DNA of 64,000 nt from CAZWDL01 sp964632995 (GCA_964632995.1 CAZWDL010000006.1:1-64000); one strand, 5' to 3'. Positions 18,051 through 27,353 are shown, counted from the first letter of the stretch. Numbers and translations: made by a program. Notes: generated from the letters alone by a model not told the origin.

Positions 18051-19373
18051 TCATATCAGTCCTCTCGACTTTAGTTCCAGATATTTATTCACGGTATTGA
18101 TCGACAGATCCTTCGGCTTTGTAAGTACAGCCTGTATGCCGAACTGTTGCAACTGCTGTACCATTTGCTCTTTTTCCTGCAGAAACTGCCGCGCGACGGT
18201 CTGCAGGTAGATATCTTCAACCGATTCGGCGCTGGTTTCAGTAAAATCGCTTATTTCGGTATTTTCAAAAAAGACGACCACGAGAAGGTGGAAGCGGTTG
18301 ATGCGGCGCAGCAGAGGCAGCACGCGTTCGAGGGCGTAGGCGCTTTCGAAGTTGGTGTAGAGGAGTAGGAGGCTGCGTCCGCGGATGAGTTTGCGGGTGA
18401 GGTGATAGAGCAACTCGTAATTGGCTTCCAGCGGCCGTTCTTTTTCCTTGTACAAAGCGGTCAGAATTTTGTTGAGTTGGGAAGGCTGGCTATCGGCCTT
18501 AATGGTAGCACCGATCTTATCGGAAAAAGTGATGAGGCCGGCGCGATCGTGTTTTTGCAGGGCGATGTTGCTGAGTACAAGGCTGGAGTTGATAGCGTAG
18601 TCCATGAGGCTGAGCCCTTCGAAGGGCATGCGCATGGAGCGGCTCTTGTCGATGACGCAGTAGATCTGCTGGGAACGTTCGTCCTGATACTGATTGACCA
18701 TAAGAGAGGCGCGGCGACTGCTGGCTTTCCAGTTGATGCTGCGATAATCATCACCGCGCACATAGTTTTTAATCTGCTCGAATTCGTAGCTATGGCCGAT
18801 GCGTCTGATCTTTTTCAGGCCTTTTTGGTGGGCGATGCGATCGAAGGCCCGCAACTCGAACTGTTTCATTTGCAAAATCGAGGGATAGACGGGAACATGC
18901 ATATCGGTTTCTACGCGTTGCCGCCGTTGCAGTAATCCGATGCGTGAAGCCAGAAAGAGGTTGATGGCTCCGAAGGCGTAATTTCCACGCTCGAGCGGGC
19001 GCAGGGTGTATTGGAGCTGCTGTTCCTCACCGGGTCCCAAGGAGAAGCATTCTTCAAAATTACGGATTTGCAGCTGTGCGGGCAATTCATCGATGAGGGT
19101 GACGGAAAGGGGGGTCTCGGAAAGGTTGTGCAGCCGGATACGGACGCTGTTATCATCGCCCAACGAGAACAGGCGTGGCGTCAGGCGTTCGGCCTGAAGC
19201 TGCTGTTGTGGGCGGAAGAGGAGATAGGCGTCGAGGAAGACCAAAGCCAGGGCCAAAACGAAAAGCGCCTGGGCCAGCGGAAAAAGTAAAGTGAGCGGAA
19301 AGCTGACGAGGAATAGTCCGGCAAGCCCTCCGAAGAGTTGAAAAAAGCGGTCGCTGAGATAAATGTTTTTCAT
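18051..19373 (-). CDS. DUF58 domain protein with vWA-like fold
   Basis: The 440-residue protein has two N-terminal membrane helices (about 12-52), a beta-sandwich region, the DUF58 core (RGDDYRSINWKASSR, residues 206-220) and a vWA-like domain whose metal-site motif reads DKSRS (residues 242-246). DUF58 proteins pair with MoxR AAA ATPases, and together they are thought to act as metal-dependent chaperones or assembly factors at the membrane. It is the last gene of the leftward operon and overlaps the MoxR stop codon by 4 bp (ATGA), which implies translational coupling. The client protein is unknown in this family and cannot be told here. Confidence 0.92.
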   Translation of the reverse strand: MKNIYLSDRFFQLFGGLAGLFLVSFPLTLLFPLAQALFVLALALVFLDAYLLFRPQQQLQAERLTPRLFSLGDDNSVRIRLHNLSETPLSVTLIDELPAQLQIRNFEECFSLGPGEEQQLQYTLRPLERGNYAFGAINLFLASRIGLLQRRQRVETDMHVPVYPSILQMKQFELRAFDRIAHQKGLKKIRRIGHSYEFEQIKNYVRGDDYRSINWKASSRRASLMVNQYQDERSQQIYCVIDKSRSMRMPFEGLSLMDYAINSSLVLSNIALQKHDRAGLITFSDKIGATIKADSQPSQLNKILTALYKEKERPLEANYELLYHLTRKLIRGRSLLLLYTNFESAYALERVLPLLRRINRFHLLVVVFFENTEISDFTETSAESVEDIYLQTVARQFLQEKEQMVQQLQQFGIQAVLTKPKDLSINTVNKYLELKSRGLI

Positions 19374-20443
19374 CGGGGCACCTCAATTTTCTGGATGATC
19401 TCGCGGATGACGTCCTCAGTCTGGTAACCTTCCATTTCGCGTTCCGGCGTCAGGATGACCCGGTGGGTTAGCACGGGATAAGCCACGTAGCGGATGTCAT
19501 CGGGAGTGACGAAATCACGGCCGTTCACGGCGGCGATAGCCTTTGAGGTTTTCATGATAGCGAGAGAGGCCCGTGGCGAGGCGCCGAGGAAAAGGTCGCC
19601 GTTGTTGCGCGTTTCGTGGACGATCGCGGCGATGTAGTCCAGCAATTCATCCTTGATGTATACCTGTTCCACCAGTTCCTGGCATTCGCGGATATCATCC
19701 GCGGTGAAGACGCGCTTGACCTCCTGCCGTCTGTCGATCTTGAAATCGTGGCGGAAGCGTCGAAGGATAGCCTGTTCTTCCGGCAAACTGGGGTATACCA
19801 GGTTGATTTTGAGCATAAAGCGGTCGAGCTGAGCTTCCGGTAATTTATAGGTGCCTTCCTGCTCGATGGGGTTTTGGGTGGCAATGACGAAAAAGGGAAA
19901 GCCCAGGAGATGCGTTTCGCCGTCGACGGTCACCTGATGTTCCTCCATCACTTCGAAGAGGGCGGCCTGCGTTTTAGCAGGGGCCCGGTTGATTTCATCG
20001 ATAAGGATAAGGTTGGAGAAAATGGGGCCGGCGTTAAAGAAAAATTCGGAGTTTTTCATATTGAAAACCGTCGTTCCGATCACATCGCTGGGCATCAGGT
20101 CGGGGGTGAACTGAATGCGCGAAAAGTCGACGTCCAGCGTTTGGGCCAGCAACTTGGCCGTTAGTGTTTTGGCAATGCCGGGAACGCCCTCGACGAGTAC
20201 GTGACCACCGGAAAAGACGGCTGCGAGCAGCAGGTCGATCATTTCGTTTTGGCCGACAATGACTTTGCCGATTTCTTCGCGCACCCGGTCGACCGCTACT
20301 TTGATTTTGAGAAGGTTGAGGCGGGGCTGTTCCCACTCGCTGGCTTCTTCAGCCGGAGATTTCTCTTCCCGTGCGTTTTCTTCAAAAGGATCTTGGTTGG
20401 TTTCCCGGGGACGGTCTTGCTCGTTGTTTTCTTCCAGATGCAT
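19370..20443 (-). CDS. MoxR family AAA+ ATPase
   Basis: The 357-residue cytoplasmic ATPase has Walker A GVPGIAKT (86-93), Walker B LILIDE (145-150) followed by INRAPAKTQAALFEVMEE, and the sensor motif FFVIATQNP. These are the standard MoxR features. An acidic, poorly ordered tail of about 40 residues precedes the AAA module. MoxR proteins use ATP to remodel or activate clients together with a vWA partner; here the partner is the overlapping DUF58 gene. It lies 9 bp after the DUF4350 gene. The set is a widely conserved but poorly understood Bacteroidota operon. Confidence 0.95.
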   Translation of the reverse strand: MHLEENNEQDRPRETNQDPFEENAREEKSPAEEASEWEQPRLNLLKIKVAVDRVREEIGKVIVGQNEMIDLLLAAVFSGGHVLVEGVPGIAKTLTAKLLAQTLDVDFSRIQFTPDLMPSDVIGTTVFNMKNSEFFFNAGPIFSNLILIDEINRAPAKTQAALFEVMEEHQVTVDGETHLLGFPFFVIATQNPIEQEGTYKLPEAQLDRFMLKINLVYPSLPEEQAILRRFRHDFKIDRRQEVKRVFTADDIRECQELVEQVYIKDELLDYIAAIVHETRNNGDLFLGASPRASLAIMKTSKAIAAVNGRDFVTPDDIRYVAYPVLTHRVILTPEREMEGYQTEDVIREIIQKIEVPR

Positions 20444-20452
20444 ACGTTGGAT

Positions 20453-21748
20453 CTATTTACAATGCTTATAAAAGGAGTCAATTTTTTGGTGAAAAGTGAT
20501 CAGTGTATCGGGCTCGATGCGGCCGGCCTGTTCAATTGTCCGGAATTGGTCGATGATGGCCTGGATCGCCTTTTCGGGAATTTCGGACTTTCCCGCCAAT
20601 TTTTCTACGAATTCGCTGTCCAAATCGCGGGCCGGCAGTCCGTACTGTCTGTTGACAAAGGAGCGGAACTGCCTCATTTGTTGTATAGCCAGTCGTTGGT
20701 GGTCGTTCTGCAGAAAATACAGCCGGCCGATAGTGGAGAGGAATTCCAAAGAGGTATTGCTGTTCTTTTCCAGTACGGGAATGACGCGTTGCCGCCGCTT
20801 GGCGCGGAAAAGCAGGTATAGCAGCGCCAGGCTGAGCAGCAGGTACCAGGCCCAGGTGAGCGCGGGTTCCTCCAGCACGTACTGCAAGGGGCTGCGGGTA
20901 TCGAGCCGGCGTTCCGGCGGCGGGGAGTTGCCGGCGTTATTGCGCCGGCGGGCTACTTCTTCTGACAGCTTGCTGTATTCATCCCAGTAAATGGGCCCTT
21001 CCAGCAGTTGAGAGAATACCCCTTCGGCATAGCGTAACGAAGCTTCCTCCAGAAGCTGTATGTTGGTAAAAGCCAGGGGACTGCTGTGTAAGAACACAAA
21101 GCCCTTTCCGTAGCGAATGCGGACAAAATTGACCAGCTCGTCTTCCATAAGGCCCAGTTTAGTCAGGGAGGTATCCTCGTCGCAAAGCGAGCTGTCGTCG
21201 ATGAAAGTCCAGTCGTAAAGTGGGGAGCGGTCTTTGTAAAAGTATTGAAAGGTAAAGGTTTCGGAAGCCGCTTCAGCAGGCTGCAGTAACTGCAGCTCTA
21301 CCAGGCTGTCGCGCCACAGTTGGTAATCAGTCCAGTACCAGTACTCCTCTTTGCAGCGCACATAGGGGTAGAGTTGATCGATCAGCGCCGCCGGAATAAC
21401 CCGGGTGGAGAGAAAAGCGTTATTGCCGGCGGCGACGTATTCGAGTAGGTGACCGGCAAGGGTGGAGTCCATGGCCGTACCCGCCCCTATGAAAACATAA
21501 TTAGCAGGATTCTCTTGATCGGCTGGGAGCATAAGCGTATCGCTGAGCAGTTGCACCTGTTGGCCGGGAAAGAGGGTATCGAGCAGCTGATAGATGACAT
21601 AGGCGCCGTAGGGTTCCTCGCTGTCGTAGTGGTATGTTTCCCGCCAGTCGAAGCGCTTGCGGTCGCTGCGAAACAGCAAGACGAGTACGACGAGGAACCC
21701 CAGAATTCCCAGGCCGATCCACAGGCGTTTATCCTTCAGGTTGATCAT
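20453..21748 (-). CDS. DUF4350 domain-containing membrane protein
   Basis: The 431-residue protein has an N-terminal membrane helix (residues 9-26, LWIGLGILGFLVVLVLLF) and a large extracytoplasmic region starting FDWRETYHYDSEEPYGAYVI, typical of DUF4350. A second helix lies near residue 300 (WAWYLLLSLALLYLLFRA), followed by a cytoplasmic tail of about 120 residues. The DUF4350 fold resembles ThuA/GATase-like domains, but its role in this operon is unknown. It overlaps the preceding DUF4129 gene by 4 bp and is followed 9 bp later by MoxR, so all are probably made together. A role in presenting substrates to the MoxR-DUF58 pair is an inference from order only. Confidence 0.85.
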   Translation of the reverse strand: MINLKDKRLWIGLGILGFLVVLVLLFRSDRKRFDWRETYHYDSEEPYGAYVIYQLLDTLFPGQQVQLLSDTLMLPADQENPANYVFIGAGTAMDSTLAGHLLEYVAAGNNAFLSTRVIPAALIDQLYPYVRCKEEYWYWTDYQLWRDSLVELQLLQPAEAASETFTFQYFYKDRSPLYDWTFIDDSSLCDEDTSLTKLGLMEDELVNFVRIRYGKGFVFLHSSPLAFTNIQLLEEASLRYAEGVFSQLLEGPIYWDEYSKLSEEVARRRNNAGNSPPPERRLDTRSPLQYVLEEPALTWAWYLLLSLALLYLLFRAKRRQRVIPVLEKNSNTSLEFLSTIGRLYFLQNDHQRLAIQQMRQFRSFVNRQYGLPARDLDSEFVEKLAGKSEIPEKAIQAIIDQFRTIEQAGRIEPDTLITFHQKIDSFYKHCK

Positions 21749-22533
21749 ACATCGTTACTTAGGCTTGTCTGGCGTTCTTCCACGCTGTTGATAAAACGCC
21801 GGAATTGAGGTTCCAGCACCTGGAAATCGGCTGCGGTGAAGGGCGGGTCTCCATACCAGATCTGTTCGAAGGCGCGGGTAAGCCTTTGGAAATCTTCCTG
21901 AAAACGAGTGTCCTGCATTTCCCACAGATAGTCGCGGTTGGTTTTGTTTTTTTTCCAATAGATCAGTTGTTTGCTGGAGAGGGCTTTGAGGGCGGCGAGA
22001 TAAAGCAAGCGGATCGCTAATGCATGAGCGCCCCGGTCGAGCGCTTTCCGGATATAGTCATCCAGGTCAAAGGCTTCAATATCCGCTTCAATCTTTTCCA
22101 GGTCCGCCTCCGGGTCGCCGGTCTTCTGTACGCGCTTATTGCGCGGCGCCCATTGGATGCCCAGCAGTCCGCGCAGGAGCAGAAAGAGGATCAAGGCGGC
22201 GGCGAGGATTAAAATAATTTTGCCGATCAGTTCCAAACCCGGGATTGACAGGTCCCAGTTACTTTCTTGGTTGGCAGCCGCGCCGGGCTCTTCCTCGCCT
22301 GCTGCCTGCCGCTGCCGCATTTCGGTTCGGGGGGGCGTAGCGTCGGGGTGGGAGCTGTAATCCAGCCCTTCGATGGTTTTTCTCCAGTAAGGGCGGTCGA
22401 AGGTTTTGGATTCGGAGCTGGTTTCCTGGGCGGCGACGGTAGCCGGAGGGGCGAAAAGCCCGCCGGCCAAGCAGATGAAGAGCCCCAAGAGGAAGCGCCG
22501 GGAATAGCCTGTATGTCTTTGCTTGTTCTTCAT
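21745..22533 (-). CDS. DUF4129 domain-containing membrane protein
   Basis: The 262-residue protein has a signal-like hydrophobic N-terminus (FLLGLFICLAGGLFAPPATV), a low-complexity linker, one membrane helix near residue 110 (LIGKIILILAAALILFLLL) and a C-terminal cytoplasmic DUF4129 region (RLLYLAALKALSSKQLI, then WYGDPPFTAADFQVLEPQF). DUF4129 is found in the bacterial MoxR/SpoIIM clusters and in some transglutaminase-like proteins; its function is unknown. It overlaps both neighbours by 4 bp (SpoIIM upstream, DUF4350 downstream), which supports coupled translation. Confidence 0.85.
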   Translation of the reverse strand: MKNKQRHTGYSRRFLLGLFICLAGGLFAPPATVAAQETSSESKTFDRPYWRKTIEGLDYSSHPDATPPRTEMRQRQAAGEEEPGAAANQESNWDLSIPGLELIGKIILILAAALILFLLLRGLLGIQWAPRNKRVQKTGDPEADLEKIEADIEAFDLDDYIRKALDRGAHALAIRLLYLAALKALSSKQLIYWKKNKTNRDYLWEMQDTRFQEDFQRLTRAFEQIWYGDPPFTAADFQVLEPQFRRFINSVEERQTSLSNDV

Positions 22534-24395
22534 ATTACCTGCTCTTCCCTTTCCAGCCCCTGAATACGCTGTTGCAGACCGATCCGGCGAATTCTTTCTT
22601 TCAGGTAGTTAGCCTCCTGAATTTCCTTTAGCGAATAATACAATAATCCGATGCCGGTAAGCAATAATCCCAGGATAAGCTGCAAAAAGAACATAGTCGT
22701 AAACGTAAGAAGCACCACACTTAGTTCATTCATCGTGCTTTCCTCGAACTGCACCACCCAGCTGATCAGGTCGAGGAAAGTCCACAGCACCATGGTATCA
22801 ATGATGGAAAAGAAAAGCAGACCGACCAGCGACAGCGTCAAAAAAAGACTCAATACCCGGCTGTAGTTGCCCCGCAGGAGGAAAGCTGTGCGGCGAATAG
22901 CGAACCACAGATTTATTTTTTCTTCCATCAGCACGTAATTCACTAAGAGAGGAAGGGGAAAAAAGAACAGAGAGAGGAATAGGGTGTAAAAAGAGTTGGT
23001 GTATAAAATCAATTGCATGCCGGCCAGGCCGGCCATTACTGCAAAGCCGTAGAAGGCGTATTGCAGCCTGCTGAAGTGGCGCTGAGGATATCGCTCCCGG
23101 ATGAGCAGGCTGTTGATCCCTACGCTGAGCAGTGCGTATACCAGCAAGTTGATCAGCGGTAACCAGGGCAGATTGCCATTGATGAAAAACTGATTGATGA
23201 CGGAAAGCGTACCGAAAAAATAGTTGGGAAAAGAAAACAATGATTCCGGATTAACCGGACTGCTTAGAAAGACTGCCGCGGTGTAAATGCCGGCGCTGAT
23301 GAGGGCGATGACCGCCAGCTTACCGGCCTGTTTGCGGAAAAAGATAAAAGCGTCGGCAAAAATCTCACCGGAAGACTTGATGCGCTCAAAATTGATTCGC
23401 TGACTGCTGTCGGGGGGAATGCGGGTGGGGGCTTCGCTTTCGCTAAAACCGAGCCGGGCCCGCATGCGGGGATACCAGACGAAATAGAGGAGTACGAATA
23501 AGAGACAGACTGCGATGAAGAGCCCCCTTACCGTGTCGGGCGTATCCGTATGCCGGGTCAGGTAGCCCTCTATAAAGCCGGCGAGAATAATAATGGGGCT
23601 GATCCCGATCATAATCTTAAGTCCTCGCCGGGCCGATTGCTGGAAAGATTGCATGCGCGTGTAAGTGCCGGGAAAGACGAGGCCTTTTCCCATTGTAATA
23701 CCGGCGGCCCCGGCGATGATGATCGCCGATATTTCGAGCGTTCCGTGTGTCCAGATGGTGAGAAAAGATTCGAGGAAGAGATCGCGCTCTATGAAAAAAT
23801 GCTGGAAAACGCCCACCATAATGCCGTTGCGGATGATAATCGCGATGGCGCCGATGGCGAAAAAGGCGCCCATGACAAAGGTGAGAAAGGCAACGAACAA
23901 GTTGTTGGCGGTGATGCCAAGCGACATGCCGAACTGACCCCGCTGCTTGTAGACCGCCATGGGGTCTCCCGACTCAATGTTTTCGATGGTCATTTCCACG
24001 TAATCTTCCCCGAGAATGATATTTGCGAATTCGGCATCCATAGTGGAGGAAATCACGCCGATGAGAAAAGCGAGGGTAAATAACCAGAAGGACAACCGGA
24101 AAGCGCCCCGGGCTTCGTAGATCAGCCGGGGCAATTCATCCGTCCAGAAGCGAAAAAGGCGACCCACCGGTGACTTGCGGGTTCGGTAGATGGAAAAGAA
24201 CACCCGTTGCGCCAGCCCGTTGAGATAGACCCGCACCGAGCGGTTGGGGTAAAAAGTGCGCGAGTAGGAAAGATCATCGGTGATCTGTATAAACAGGTCG
24301 TTTAACTTATCAGGATCGCGATGCTGCCCCTCCAGGATGCGCTCGAACTCCTTCCACTTCTCTTTATTCTGCTTAATAAAATTCGTTTCACGCAT
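22530..24395 (-). CDS. SpoIIM family membrane protein with second membrane half
   Basis: The first half (about 1-330) is a stage II sporulation protein M family domain: FIKQNKEKWKEFERILEG, the SRTFYPNRSV region, then membrane helices and GTLEISAIIIAGAAG. Family members are normally about 320-330 residues. This one is 621 residues because a second multi-helix membrane region (about 340-600) is fused to it; helices include FFGTLSVINQFFINGNLP and LFFFPLPLLVNYVLMEE. The name is historical: this organism shows no sign of sporulation. It is the first gene of the leftward MoxR-DUF58 operon and lies back to back with an RDD protein. The function may be to shape or stabilise the membrane for the MoxR machine, which is inference. 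Confidence 0.88.
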   Translation of the reverse strand: MRETNFIKQNKEKWKEFERILEGQHRDPDKLNDLFIQITDDLSYSRTFYPNRSVRVYLNGLAQRVFFSIYRTRKSPVGRLFRFWTDELPRLIYEARGAFRLSFWLFTLAFLIGVISSTMDAEFANIILGEDYVEMTIENIESGDPMAVYKQRGQFGMSLGITANNLFVAFLTFVMGAFFAIGAIAIIIRNGIMVGVFQHFFIERDLFLESFLTIWTHGTLEISAIIIAGAAGITMGKGLVFPGTYTRMQSFQQSARRGLKIMIGISPIIILAGFIEGYLTRHTDTPDTVRGLFIAVCLLFVLLYFVWYPRMRARLGFSESEAPTRIPPDSSQRINFERIKSSGEIFADAFIFFRKQAGKLAVIALISAGIYTAAVFLSSPVNPESLFSFPNYFFGTLSVINQFFINGNLPWLPLINLLVYALLSVGINSLLIRERYPQRHFSRLQYAFYGFAVMAGLAGMQLILYTNSFYTLFLSLFFFPLPLLVNYVLMEEKINLWFAIRRTAFLLRGNYSRVLSLFLTLSLVGLLFFSIIDTMVLWTFLDLISWVVQFEESTMNELSVVLLTFTTMFFLQLILGLLLTGIGLLYYSLKEIQEANYLKERIRRIGLQQRIQGLEREEQVI

Positions 24396-24471
24396 ATCCG
24401 GAAGAAAATTGCAACGAAATAGATTGAATGTCGCATTTTATGAAAATATTTGTATAAATCCAACCAGGTAC

Positions 24472-25221
24472 ATGGCGAATACAATCGATATAAGGACTAC
24501 TCAGAACGTTACCATCGAGTACGAGCTGGCTACGCTGCGCGAGCGCATCCTGGCTTTCCTGATCGATTTGTTTCTTATCGGAACGATGTATTTCCTGCTT
24601 CTGGTACTCGCCCTGAGTACTATTGGCGACGAGGGGGAGGAGTCGGGCTTGCTGTTCTACTTCATTGTCGGTTTGTTACCGCTCGCTTTATTTATGCTGT
24701 ACCATCTGCTCTCAGAGGTGCTGGCCAACGGTCAGTCCTGGGGCAAAAAATCTATGGGTATCCGCGTGGTTCGCCTCGACGGACGCGAGCCGGGGCTGAG
24801 TGATTATCTGCTGCGCGCTGTTTTTCATATCGTTGACACGCTTACCTCCGCCGGTATTCTCGCCGCTATTCTGATCAGTACTTCCGGAAAAAACCAGCGC
24901 CTGGGCGATATGACCGCCAATACGACCGTCATCCGGATGCGACATAAGCAGCGCTTTAAACTGGAAGACATTCTCCGCATCAATACGCTGGACGACTACC
25001 GCCCCCAATACCCCGAAGTGCGGCAGCTCAGTGAGCAGGATATGCTCCTGGTTAAGAACGCCCTGAGCCGTTACCAAAGCTACCGCAACCGTGCCCACCA
25101 CGAAGTGATCGACGAACTGGTCGACCGACTGCAGGACCTGCTGGGAATTGAAGAAACACCCAGGGATAAAGTCGCTTTTCTCAAAACCCTCATCCGCGAT
25201 TATATCGTGCTGACCCGATGA
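24472..25221 (+). CDS. RDD family membrane protein
   Basis: I choose the ATG at 24472 (MANTIDIRTTQNVTIEYELA) because the longer frame from 24280 runs into the divergent SpoIIM gene. The 249-residue protein has the RDD signature near the N-terminus (ATLRERILAFLIDLFLIG), three membrane helices within about 25-130, the conserved LLSEVLANGQSWGKKSMG segment and NQRLGDMTANTTVI. A soluble tail of about 95 residues follows. RDD proteins are of uncertain function; some are suggested ion or amine antiporters. It is divergent from the SpoIIM/MoxR operon with a 76-bp gap and is a usual member of that cluster in Bacteroidota. Confidence 0.92.
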   Translation: MANTIDIRTTQNVTIEYELATLRERILAFLIDLFLIGTMYFLLLVLALSTIGDEGEESGLLFYFIVGLLPLALFMLYHLLSEVLANGQSWGKKSMGIRVVRLDGREPGLSDYLLRAVFHIVDTLTSAGILAAILISTSGKNQRLGDMTANTTVIRMRHKQRFKLEDILRINTLDDYRPQYPEVRQLSEQDMLLVKNALSRYQSYRNRAHHEVIDELVDRLQDLLGIEETPRDKVAFLKTLIRDYIVLTR

Positions 25222-25228
25222 GAAACGG

Positions 25229-25252
25229 AAAAACTGAAAACGTCGAGTTTTT
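25229..25252 (+). terminator. Weak hairpin after RDD gene
   Basis: AAAAACT and AGTTTTT form a 7-bp A/T-rich stem with a 10-nt loop, 8 bp after the RDD stop codon and about 50 bp before the methyltransferase gene. Confidence 0.3.
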
Positions 25253-25299
25253 ACATTTCCCGGTTTTTATGGGATCTTTGGAGCGATTAAATCATATAT

Positions 25300-26751
25300 A
25301 TGAGCAGAAGGAAAAAAAAGTTAATCCCGAAAGTAGAAATTACGGGAATTGCCGATAAAGGCAAGAGCGTGGGGCGTGACAGCGAAGGCCGGGTCATCTT
25401 TGTAGAAGGAGCGGTGCCCGGCGATGTAGTCGACGTGCTGGTGTACAAAAAGAAAAAGGGATTCATGATTGGTGCGCCGCAGACCTACCACCACTATTCT
25501 GATGACCGGGAGGAGCCGTTCTGTCAACACTTCGACCATTGCGGCGGCTGTAAATGGCAGCACTTCGCTTACCAGGCACAGGCCCGCCATAAGCAACTGA
25601 CGGTGGAAAACGCGCTGCGACGCATCGGCAAGGTGGAGGGCGGCGATTTCCGGCCTATCCTGGCCTGCGATCGAAATACCTATTACCGCAACAAACTCGA
25701 GTTTTCCTTTTCCAGTAAGCGATGGCTGACCAGGGAGGAAATCGAGAGTGAGGTGTCCAACGAAGCTGATGTACTGGGATTCCATCCGCCCGGCGCTTTC
25801 GACAAGGTCATCGATATCGAACAGTGCTGGTTGCAGGAAGACCCTTCCAATGCCATCCGCAACGGCGTCCGCGATATCGCCCATGCGCAGGGGCTTCCCT
25901 TTTTTGATATTCGCAAAAACGAGGGCTTTCTGCGTACCCTGATGATCCGCACGAGCACCCTCGGCGAAACCCTGCTCGTCCTGGCTTTCTATCGCGACGA
26001 TCAGGATCGCATCCGGCCTTTCCTCGACGAAATGTTAAGCCGTTTTCCACAGATCACTACCTTGTATTACTGCATCAATCCCAAACAGAACGACTCCATG
26101 CAGGACCTCGAGATGCAACGCTATCAGGGTAAGGGCTACGTGGAGGAAAAACTGCGCGACGTCCGCTTCAAAATCGGACCGAAATCCTTTTTCCAGACCA
26201 ACACCCGGCAGGCGGAAGTGCTCTACGATGTGGTGGCGGACTTCGCCAATCTGCAGGGAGAAGAAAATGTGTATGACCTATACACCGGAATCGGTAGTAT
26301 CGCGCTCTATATCGCCAGGCAGTGTGGTCGCGTGGTCGGCATAGAGGAGGTGGAAGCAGCCATTGAGGATGCCCGCGAAAACGCCACGCTCAACCTCATT
26401 GACAATGCGACGTTTTACGTAGGGGATGTGAAAGATATCCTCACGGATGAATTCGCCCGCCGGCACGGTAAGCCCGACCTGCTGATCACCGATCCGCCCC
26501 GGGCAGGTATGCATCCCAAGGTGGTGGATTTGCTGCTGCAGCTGCTGCCGCCCCGGATCGTCTACGTGAGCTGCAATCCGGCTACTCAGGCGCGGGACTT
26601 GCAGCTGCTGAGCGCTCGGTATCAGCTGCTCAAATCCCAGCCGGTCGATATGTTTCCGCATACGCATCACGTGGAGAATGTAGCCTTGCTCGAACTGAAG
26701 AATCATAACGGAACATTTCAGAACCGCAACAAAACTACCTCAGGCAACTAA
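25300..26751 (+). CDS. rlmD: 23S rRNA (uracil-5-)-methyltransferase, RlmD/RumA family
   Basis: The 483-residue enzyme transfers a methyl group from S-adenosylmethionine to C5 of a uridine in 23S rRNA. It has an N-terminal TRAM RNA-binding domain (about 1-60). Iron-sulfur ligands lie in FCQHFDHCGGCKW (Cys75, Cys81, Cys84), with a fourth Cys near 176 (IEQCW). The SAM-binding motif is YDLYTGIGSIALYIA, and the catalytic SCNPATQARDL has its nucleophilic Cys near residue 425. The exact uridine (U1939, U747 or other) cannot be read from sequence. It follows the RDD gene on the same strand and is followed 21 bp later by a small conserved protein. Confidence 0.93.
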   Translation: MSRRKKKLIPKVEITGIADKGKSVGRDSEGRVIFVEGAVPGDVVDVLVYKKKKGFMIGAPQTYHHYSDDREEPFCQHFDHCGGCKWQHFAYQAQARHKQLTVENALRRIGKVEGGDFRPILACDRNTYYRNKLEFSFSSKRWLTREEIESEVSNEADVLGFHPPGAFDKVIDIEQCWLQEDPSNAIRNGVRDIAHAQGLPFFDIRKNEGFLRTLMIRTSTLGETLLVLAFYRDDQDRIRPFLDEMLSRFPQITTLYYCINPKQNDSMQDLEMQRYQGKGYVEEKLRDVRFKIGPKSFFQTNTRQAEVLYDVVADFANLQGEENVYDLYTGIGSIALYIARQCGRVVGIEEVEAAIEDARENATLNLIDNATFYVGDVKDILTDEFARRHGKPDLLITDPPRAGMHPKVVDLLLQLLPPRIVYVSCNPATQARDLQLLSARYQLLKSQPVDMFPHTHHVENVALLELKNHNGTFQNRNKTTSGN

Positions 26752-26772
26752 ACGACAGAACTACTTTCAACC

Positions 26773-27132
26773 ATGAAACCTAAAACGGAATATAAACAAC
26801 TCGAACAAGAGATGCAGGCCTACAAACCGGTAATGGCTAAGGCCGCCGAGACCATCCTGGATCAGGAAGTTTCTTCCTACCCGATATTCATCGTACATCG
26901 GCAGGAGGTGAATATCGGGGTGCCGCTGGTGCAGGCCGAAGGAGAAGAGGCGCCCTGGTCGGTCAATGCTTCTACACTCGAAGAACTGGCGACAAAAAAA
27001 GTGATCCCTATGGTTAAGGTCGACGACTTTCGGGAGGTGTATAAAGACCCGCGGGAGTATTTTTGCCTGTTCGTCATCAAGGATTCGGGAGCCGAGTTTA
27101 TTTTCCTGCCCAGGGAGGATACTGCGGAGTGA
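26773..27132 (+). CDS. Conserved hypothetical protein (119 aa)
   Basis: The short cytoplasmic protein has an N-terminal helix (YKQLEQEMQAYKPVMAKAAE) followed by a mixed alpha/beta region (YPIFIVHRQEVNIGVPLV, then STLEELATKKVIPMVKVDD, CLFVIKDSGAEFIFLP). It has no signal peptide, membrane helix or catalytic motif. The composition and even pattern look like a genuine compact domain. I recognise it only as the sort of small conserved protein found in Bacteroidota, without known function. It follows rlmD by 21 bp, so the two may share a transcript, and is followed by a strong hairpin. Confidence 0.75.
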   Translation: MKPKTEYKQLEQEMQAYKPVMAKAAETILDQEVSSYPIFIVHRQEVNIGVPLVQAEGEEAPWSVNASTLEELATKKVIPMVKVDDFREVYKDPREYFCLFVIKDSGAEFIFLPREDTAE

Positions 27133-27151
27133 GGCCGGAAGCTGGATATTT

Positions 27152-27188
27152 ACTCCGTGGAATAGTCGCTTTGCGAATTCCACGGAGT
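27152..27188 (+). terminator. Terminator-like hairpin after the 119-aa gene
   Basis: A 12-bp perfect stem (ACTCCGTGGAAT against ATTCCACGGAGT) with a 13-nt loop lies 19 bp after the stop codon. Only three Ts follow, and outer GGCCGG and CCGGCC can extend the pairing. Confidence 0.5.
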
Positions 27189-27353
27189 TTACCCGGCCGG
27201 ATCGCGTAGCGAGATGGGCGGGCTGGATGCCGGCAATGAGTAGTTAATATTTTCCTATATTTAGCGACCGCTATAACTGGTGGAAGAGGGGAAGGCCCGG
27301 CGGATTGTGGCATGAAAAAAACCAATCGGACACGCTTTAAATGCGAAAAAAGG

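Noticed and set aside
20201..20821. 206-codon plus-strand frame
   Set aside because: It lies across the MoxR/DUF4350 boundary on the opposite strand and matches no family; both real genes are complete.
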